64,000 nt of DNA from Cafeteria roenbergensis (lineage: Eukaryota; Sar; Bigyra; Bicosoecida; Cafeteriaceae): assembly GCA_008330645.1 (NCBI GenBank), contig VLTN01000086.1:33568-97567 (forward strand), written 5' to 3'. The position numbers and the translations under genes were made by a program. Under the pieces are notes generated by a model. It searched no databases. It was given only the letters and a program-made list of their open reading frames with translations, and was not told the DNA's origin. This document shows, one piece after another, positions 1-9,000 of the stretch (the stretch's first letter is position 1; each line of letters begins with the position of its first letter).

Positions 1-63
1 CTCCGCACGCACTGGCTCGCAGCCAGGCGAATCTTGAGCCGGGTCAGCTGGGCCCACGATGGG

Positions 64-3000
64 ATGGCTCTTCCGGAGGAAGGGTCGGCTCTACCGACCC
101 TGGGCGAGCGGTTTCCCCTCGGAGGCGACGGCGACGACGACCACGTCGAAGACGAGGATGCCATCGGCCGCGTGACGCGGTTTCGCGGCGCAGGCGAAAC
201 GAAGAGCGGCAGAGCCGGTTCGAAGTGGACCAGCACAGGTGTGGGGCCGGTGGGAAGGAGCCGCGGTTTCGCGGCAGTCAAGGGCCGAGCTGGTGCAGGG
301 ACGTCGGCAGCTGCGTCGCGTGGCCAGGGCGGGCTGCCGTTGACTGGCCGCAGCGACGGCAGTGCCAGTCTCGGCGATCCCCGGAGTGACAGAGCCGGCT
401 CGTCAACCGGCAGGGCCAGCTCCCGGGGGAGCGGGCGGGTCAGCAGCCGGTCCAAGACCAGCGACCTTGCCTCCCGGTCATCGCGGCAGAGCGTGCGACT
501 GGCGGACGATGTGCCTCAGATGGACGCTGGACGGCCGTTTTCGTACGACTGGTCGCAGCTGGCCGTGGTTGGACCCCAGCCGTGGGCTCTGGAGCTGGCG
601 CGGTTGCGCGCTGATGCAGCACAGCGTGCGAAGTGGGGCCGCCCTGCAGAGCGCTACCGCGTCTGGCCAGAGCCTGGCCACCGTGGGGCCACGGCCAGAG
701 CCGGCAAGATTTTGGCTGTGGCGCGGCGCGGCGACGTCGGCACATCGCGCTGGATGGCAGGGGCAGCGTCGCTGGAGTCGCTGGTCCTGGCCGCAGGCAC
801 GAGACTGGACGGAGCGGAGGCTGCCTCCGAGTGGCGGGCGCGCCTGGCAGCAGCCGAAGCCGCCGCTGACGCATCCGGCGGCCGGGGTCCGTCGACGTCC
901 GCAGCCAGGTCAGCCGCCGGCCGGGCCCAGTGGGGCTCGTCGTCGGCTTGGGCGGCGGGCGGCAGCATGTGGGACGTGGCCCGGGGTGACGGGGCCAGCG
1001 CGGCTGGCGGGGTCACGCAGGCGCTGCGACGCGCGGCAGGGGCAGGAGGCGCACCGGCTCTCGTTGGGCTGCCGCTCTCACTTCAGTCGGCGCAGTCCGC
1101 GGCAGAGCTGGACGCGCTTCGCAGCGGCTTTGCGAGTCTTCGCCGGCGGAGGGCCGCTGAGGCAGCGGCGGCGGCGGCGGCCGCAGCAGCAGCTGCTGGT
1201 CGGGGCGGAGCCGGGACGTCGGCGGGGCAACCGGCTGAGGACGACGAGCTCGCGACGACGTTCCGCCGCGACCGCAACCCGATGGCTCCCTGGGCCGTGG
1301 AGCAGCCCAGCGGAGGGCCGGAGCAGACGGCCCACGCCGCGGCCGACCCCTCGGCCAGCGGCGTGGGGGCGGACCTGCGGCCGGCTCTGCCGGCGCACGG
1401 GCGGGACATCGGGCTGCGCGGGCCCATGCACCAGGACATGCTCAGCCTCGACTTCGGCCACCGGCGGCCGCTCCCCGTCGTGGACTTTCGAGGGTTTGGC
1501 GCGTCGCTCACCGATCCCTTGCTGCGGAGCTTGATGCGAATGGGGAGCGGAGTTTCTGCGGGACCGTCCCGGGCCCCGAGCCTGATGACGTCACCGTCGG
1601 TCAAGGCCTTGCGCTCGCTGTCGGTCAGGGGGTGTCGGTCGTTGACGTCCGAGTCGCTGCTGCCGCTGGTACTGGCGAGCCCGTCGCTAACCTCGCTCGA
1701 CGTCTCTGGCTGCCTTGGGCTCGGCGCAACGTTCTTCCGAGGACTCATGGCCGACTGGTTCTTCGAGACGCGCCGAGACGCGCTTCACCACGCGCTGGGA
1801 CAGATTCGGGCGGGAAAGGCCCAGCAGGCGGCCCTGCGCGGGGAGATCACCACAGCCCTGCAAGACGTCGACTCGTCGGCGATCGATGAAGAGCTCCTCC
1901 TGGCAGAGGACCAGGGCCTGCTCGGAGACGCCGGCGAAACCGCCGGTGGCGGGGTCGGTGGAAGTGGTCGCGACGCCCGATCGTCCACTGCAGCAGGGAG
2001 GCGGTCGGGTGCGGCGCAGTCAGGCAGAGCCACTGGCAGAGCCACTTCGAAGTCCTCTTCTGGGCTTGGGCTTGGCGCACCGAGCCCTGCAGGTGAGCGG
2101 CGCTCGCGGCTGGAGCTGTTTGGCACTGCCGGCTCTGCGCTGCCGGCCAACGCGCGGCCAACGCGGCTGCGACACGTGCTCCGACGGCTAGACGTGTCGC
2201 GGTGCCCCGGAGTCACGCGCGCCGTGGTGCGGAGCTGGCCGTCGCGGCTGCTGTCCCTCGAGTGGCTCTGCTTGCGAGGTGCGGGCGAGGGCGGCGGGAG
2301 CGACGCGGTGAGAGACGCGGCGCTGGACCAAATTGCCTCTCGCCCCGGCGGGTTCGCGCGGCTGACGTCGCTTGATATAGGCAACTGTTCCGCCGTGAGC
2401 GACGAGGGCGTGGTCGGCTTGCTCAGCGCGACGGCCGGGGCGCTGCAGGAGCTGAACTTGGCAGGGTGTCGCCAGCTGACGGCACTGGCCCTCACCGGGC
2501 TGCCGGCTGGCCAGCGGGAGGGTTCCGGCGAAGCGGCCCCGTCCGCTGGGCGGTCGACGGGCGCAGGCGGAGTGCAGGGCGGAGAGGGCAGCCGCCCTGG
2601 CGAGCAAGGCAGCGCCGGCGACGGCGTCGGCGCCAGCGTCAAGAGCCGGTCCAGCGTCCGCCAACCAGCATCGGCGAGGCCCTCTGGCGGGAGTCACGGC
2701 GGAGAGGCGCAAGGCAGCAAGACTGCAAGCGACAAGCTGCGGGGCTCCGCTTCGCGCGGCTCGCTCAAGGGCAGGCGTGGCGCCTCCTCGTCGCTGGCGT
2801 CGACGGCCGCCTCGACAGACTCCTTGGACATGATGGCCACCCGGATGACGTCAGCATCGGACGGGCCAGCTGCCGAGGACCCTGCGCCCATGAGCGACGC
2901 GGAGAGCGAGGGCGGCGGTCCACGCTCCGCCGCCGGTGGGGTGACTGGCCCTCACGCAGCCGAGGTCGATGACGATCCAACCGACACGACAGAGGCCGGC

Positions 3001-6000
3001 GGAAAGCTTGTCCGGGGTCCTCGGACCGGCTTTCGGAAGGACTACGCGAGCATTCGCGACACGATGCGTGCGCGGCGCAGGAGCCCGTCTCTCACTGAGG
3101 GAAAGTTGCTCGGAATCGATGCCGACAAGCAGCTGGCACTCTCTGCTGCAGAGCCGGAGATGGGCAGAGCTGCGAAGGAAGGGGCAGAGCGAGAGCGAGC
3201 GGTTGCAGCAGCGATGGGCGAGCCAACATCGTCGGCGATGCTGACGGGGCCTCGGGTCAGGGCCCCCTCCGTCGCCATCGTGAAGGTGGACCTGTCAGAC
3301 ACGCTGCTGGGCGACTCCGCTCTTGGGCTCATCGCAGGCGCTTGCCCTCAGTTGACCGCTCTGACGCTGCGTCGCTGCCGCCGCATCGGCGCATCAGGGC
3401 TCGGCTCAATCTTCCGCCGCTGCCACCGGTTGACGTCGCTGGATGTGACAGACTCCCAGCAGCTGAACGACGCCGCCATATCGGCTCTCGTGGCAGCCTG
3501 CACTCCAACGGATCTTCGGCAGGGCAGAGCCACGTTCCTCGCGGCGGCTGCCAGCCTTCGGTCAACCTCCGAGGTTGACTGGATGCAGAGCCAGGGGTTC
3601 GCCTGCCCGCTGTCCGCGCTGACGCTCACCGGCTGCCACCGCATCACCGACGACGGCGTCGCCGCGCTGGCCAGGCGATTCGGAGCGTCGCTCCAAGCGC
3701 TGCATCTCTCAGGGTGCAGGGCGGTCGGAGACGCGTCGCTCAGTGCGCTAGCAGAGCACTGTTTCGGCCTCCAGGAGCTCTCCCTGGCCGGAAGACTCAA
3801 CGTGCAGCTGCCTGCCGTGAAACCGCCGGGCAACGCCGTCGCCGGCACAGACGCCACCAGCCACGCAATGCTGATCCGCCGCACGGTGGACGACGATGGC
3901 AACGACATCGCGTCAGACGACGACGGCGACCAAGGTGACCTTGCCGGTGGCGACGACGCCGAAGCGTGGTCGTCCGGAGACGAAGCCACACAGCGAGCTC
4001 TGGCGGCGCTGGACGACGGGGACGACGTGGTGGCTGCCGCCGCTGCCGCCACCGCGGGCGGCGCCGACCGCCGCCGGCTGGCCCGGCTCCGGGGGGGTCC
4101 CAAGCAGCACCACAAGACGATGTTTGGCCGCCCCAGGGTCACCGGGGCGGGGCTGCGACGCCTCTTCGAGTCGGTCGCGCTGCGGGCGTCGCTCCAACGG
4201 CTGGACCTGCGTGGTCTGGTGCAGCTCAAGGACGCTGACGTGGCGCTGATGTTCCCTCTGGAAGCGGAGCGAGAGCGGGAGCGACGCTTGGACCGAGCCA
4301 AGCGGCGCAGACGCCGGCGGCGGAAGCAAAAGCGCCGAATGCGCTGGCTCCAGCAGCACAGCCGCGAGCACCAGCCTCAGCAGCAAGAGCCAGGCACAGG
4401 CGACAGCTTCGACACCGATCGGAGTGGCGACGAAGCGGACGGGGACGGCAAGCGCGACGGCGCGCGGAGGCAGCGGCAGGGGGCGTTGCCGGGCCGTCGC
4501 GGGACCAGCAAGGCGCTATCACGTCGCACAGGCGCCCAGGCGCGACACCGCGCGTCGGCCAGAGCCACATCGAAGGGACTCGGGGTCAGCTCAGCAGGCG
4601 ACGCAGCGGGATCTGCCCCAGCAGCCGTCGCAGCCGCCGGTGCGGCGTCGGCGTGGCCAGGCGCGGACGCGGCCAGAGGCCCGGGCGACGGCAGCAGCGG
4701 CTCCGACGGCTCGGGGGACAGCGACTCCTCGAGCGGTGTGTCGGACAACACCCTCCAGGAGCGCCCCGACCGCGTGGCCCCCGGCTACTTCGACAACCCC
4801 TCCGACCGGCGCATCCTTCGCGGGGGCGGCGGCGGCCTCGACGGCATCAGCACCGACATCTTCGGCAGAGCCACTTCCGACTTTGTCGTCGGAGACGCCG
4901 ACGGAACGATCGACGGCGCTGGCACGTACGGGGGCATCGACGCCGAGGTGGCCAGTCTGGCAGGATCGAGCGACGCGGAGCGCCGCCGGGAGGAAGAGCT
5001 GAACATCGCCTACGCGTCGCCCGCAGGTCTGCAGTCTCTCAACCTGCGCGGCACCCGAGTCGGCAGAGCCGCGGTGCAGCGGCTCACCTCGTGGCTGGTA
5101 GAGCAGCGGCAGCTCACACGGCGGGCGGCTGCGAGCGCTGGGTTGCTGCCCGACGGCCTGGCTGCGGACGGCGGGCCAGACAGCGGCTGGGAGGGCTGGG
5201 GCGACCAGGCCCACACCCTCGCGCCGGCAGGGCCGCTCTCTTCAGCGTTCGGCGACGGGGACGCCTCGGGCGAGCCAGCCCTGCCGGCAGCTGCTGCGGT
5301 GGCCGGGGCTCTGCCGACCAGCTCTGCCTTGGCGAATCCACGCACCGGCTTGCCGCGCGACGGCCCCACCGCGGGCGTTCGAGGCGCTGCGCCGCGGCTG
5401 CGCATCGGCCGCCGACGCACTGCCGTCGCGGCCGTGGAGGTGCCCCCGTTCACGCCTGCGCTGCGCCGGCTCCTCCTCAGCAACTGCGCCGACCTTGACG
5501 ACGCGGCACTGGCGGAGTTCGGCAGGGCGGCCCCGTACCTGGAGTCGCTGACGATCGACGGCAGCGTGCTTGTGACCACGGCGGGCGTCGCTGCTGTTGC
5601 CGCCGTGTGCCCCAACCTGCGCTTGCTGAGCCTGTGCCGGGTCAGCCTGGTGACGGACGACGCCGTGGCTGCGCTCGCGCGCGACTGCCCGCTGATGGAG
5701 CGGCTTCGGGTGAAGGACTGCCCGGACATCACTCAGGGCGGCTTGCTGCGGGCGGCCCGGCTGCTGCCGCGGGTGTGGCTCGGCCTCGAGTCGTCGCTCC
5801 AGCTCGGGCAGTCGCACGTCGCCCAAGTGTCGGTCGCCGACCAGTCAGAGGGCCAAGAGGCCTCCGGGACCGCCCAACTGGCCATTCCAGCCCCGGCCTC
5901 CGGGAATCGGCGCAGTGACCACCTTGCGGCGGTCAAGAGTGGCAGGTCCGTTGCGCCGGAGCAGTCGCTGCTGGCCGTCACGGCGTCCATCGAGCCGTCC

Positions 6001-9000
6001 GTCGCGACGGGGCGGTCGGCCGGAGACGCTGCCGATGCGACGGGGGGACGGCGGGCGGTTGCCGTCAAGGCATTTCCGGGACACTTCCCGGAGTACCCGC
6101 GGGACACGGCGACGCCATCGGTGCTGTGGTCGGCGCGCACGGCCGGAGCCAAGGGCGGGCTGTCGTCCCGAAGCTCCGGGGCCGGCCGAGACACGTCTCG
6201 CAGCTTCGCCACCCCACCGACCTTGGCTGCGCAGCGTGGCGCCGACGGCGAGGGCCGGTCCGGGGCGGTGGATGCGGTTCTGGCTCTGCCACGGGCTTGG
6301 GACGAGCCAGGCAGCGGTCGATCGGACGCCGAGGTGGGCGACGTCGGCACCTTGGGACGGCTGAAGCGCGGCGCGCTGTCGCCTCTTGCTCACGGCGCGA
6401 CAGTTGGTGGCCGGGGCAGGTCGCTGCATCGCGAGGACGGGGCCCCCGCGGAGCCAATGCAGCGCGGAGGAAGTGCCCCGGCTCTGCCTCGCGTCTCTCA
6501 CCGCGGGACCGGCGCAGCCGAGTCACACCGCCATCGCAAGCGTGTCAAGGACACATCAGGCACGGCGCAGCTTCGCAAGGCCAGCACGTTGCTGGCGGCG
6601 GCGCTGGGCAAGCTGGCAGGGTTCGTGGAGCAGCGGGAGGCGGCGAAGGGCTCCGCGGCAGCAGCTGCCGTCGCAAACGCCGTGGCCGACAGCGAGCTGG
6701 CGCGGAGCCGCAGGGCGCAGTCCCGGCCGGGGGCCTCAGCCCCTGGGTCGGCGATGGTGGCGTCTCCGCTGAAGCAGAGCCACTGGCCCGCGCCCGACGC
6801 CCAACGAGCTGCTTCCGGCAGAGCCACCACACCGCAGCCACGCTCCACGGTGCGTGCGGAGCCGCCAGAGACGTCAGAGGCAGCGGCGACTGCCGCAGCT
6901 GGGTTTGTGGCTGGGACGGAGTCGGGGCGCACCGGGCGCGAAACCGCCGGAAGTGGCCAGCATGCGCAGCAGGGGGCACTGCCAGTGCTGCCCATGCCCC
7001 AGGCTCAGCCTCGCACTGCCCCGTCCGGCCGATCATCCGGACGTCCCGGGCGGGTCAGGTCCCAGTCAGCGGGGCCGGTGCGTCGCTCCCTCTCGCCGGC
7101 CCCGGCGGAGGCGGGGTCTGCCGCAGGCAAGGACGGCTCTGCCGATGCGGAGGACAGCGGCCCCGCAGACGCGTCGCGCGGCGCAGGCGATCTGGGCCCA
7201 GCCGCCGAGGCCGGCAGCTCTGCCAAGCAGTGGCTGGTCGGGGAGTCTGCGGACGGGGACGGCCCCGGTGGGGCCGGCTCTGCCCGGGGCGTGTCCGCGG
7301 CTGCGGGCGGGGCGGCCCTGGATGCTTGGGACGACTCTGAGACCGGCCGATTGCTGCGCCGCTCAGCCGCCTCTGCCATCGTCGCCGCGTCAATGCTGCC
7401 CTCGGCGGAGGGCCTTGGGCCGTCCGCGCTTGCTGCGGTGTCGTGCGAGGTGGGTCTGACCCCCGCTCTGCCGCTGGTGCTTCGCACGGTTTCGCGTCGC
7501 GCGGAGGAGATGCGCGCGGCTGCGGTGCTGCAGCACAACCTCCGCCAGTACAGGCGGCGCTGCATGGTGCTGCGGGCGCAGCGGGCGGTGACCACCGCCG
7601 TCGCCGAGCGGCTCCGGGCGGGGGCCGTCGCGATGCAGCGGCTCTGGCGGCAGTACTCGGCGCGCCTGCAAGTGCGCCGCCTGCTTGCAGAGCGGGTCAC
7701 GACCCTGTCACGGCACCGCATGGCGTCGTGGAAGCTGATCCAGCGCTGGTGGCGCGGCTGCGTGGGGCGGGAGGAGGCGAGGCGGCACCGCTTGGCGCGG
7801 CTGCTGAGGCGCTTCCACGCCTGGAGGCGGCTCGTGCGCGCCTTCAACGTGGCGGCGGCCGAGAGGCCGGCTGACTGCGCCGTCACGATCCAATCGGCCT
7901 GGCGCATGCACGTCGCCAAGACGTCCGCCGCCGTCCGCCGCCGAGCCGCGACGTCCATCGGCAGAGCTTCATGCAGAGCCGTGTTCCGGCGGCGACTGGT
8001 CGCGGCTCTGCCGGCCGTCCGCCGCGTGGCGCTGGCGCGGCTGGCCGTCGCCCGCTTCGGCCAGTGCCGTTGGCGCGGGTTCGCCTACGGCCGTCGCGTG
8101 GCGGCGGAGCTCCGAGAGCGCCGTCGCGCTGGCGCAGCTGCTCTGCAGACGTGCTTCCGCGGCTTCGCCAGCCGGAGGAACGCAAGAGCGATGCGCCGAC
8201 GGACGCTGCTCGGAGCAACGCTGCTCGGCGCCGCCGCCCGGGGCCTGTTGGTTCGCGCTCGGCTCTGCCGGCACTTCGTAGCCACTCGGTTTATCGAGAC
8301 GCCGCCGATCATGACCAGCCTGGGGCCCCCCGACAGCGAGGCAGCGGGCCCTCCGCCAGCCGACCACGGCGCCGCCCGAGACCGGGAGCGACCAGCGGCA
8401 TCGCCGCCCGCTGGCGCACGCTCTGGCGAGCATGCGAACGCGAGTGCGGATGCGGATGCGGATGCGGATGCGGATGCGGAAGCTGCTGGTGGCGACGCCG
8501 CAGGGGCGGCCGTGGCAGCGGTGGCGCCAGTGTGGCCCTTCCCAGCGCGCGCGCGGTGCGTGTGGCAGCGCCGGCTGGCGGAGCGTGTGCTGGAGAGGCG
8601 CAGGGTGGCGGCCGCAGCGACCCGGCGCATCTTGCGTCAGTGGCGCGTGTTCCGGTTCCGGCGGCTGCTCTGGCACCGTCACTTTGGCCGTCTGGTGGAG
8701 CGCAAGCGGGTGAACGACGCGGCGTCTCTCATCCAGCGTCAGTGGAAGACCCACGTGGGCAGAGCCATCGTCCGCGAGGGACGCCGACGCGCTCGCCTGG
8801 CGCGGCTGGTCGCAGCGCATGCGCGTGGCTTCATGACCCGGCGGCGCCTGCGGCGTGAGCGGCAGGAAGCACTGCAGGCTGAGGCGGCTGAGCGGGCGGC
8901 GGCGAAGCACCCGTGGCTGCGGGGCTGGGTGCGGAACGTCGAGTGCGGAGCCGCCGTCAAGATCCGCCGGTGGTGGCGAGCCATCATCGGGCCGCACCTG

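Noticed and set aside
34-63. TTG at 34, and other GTG/TTG starts (21673, 53705, 15884, 21235) as gene starts
   Set aside because: Eukaryotic context; an in-frame ATG lies shortly downstream in each case, and paralogue comparison shows frame-breaking indels upstream for the CLU/TPR pair.
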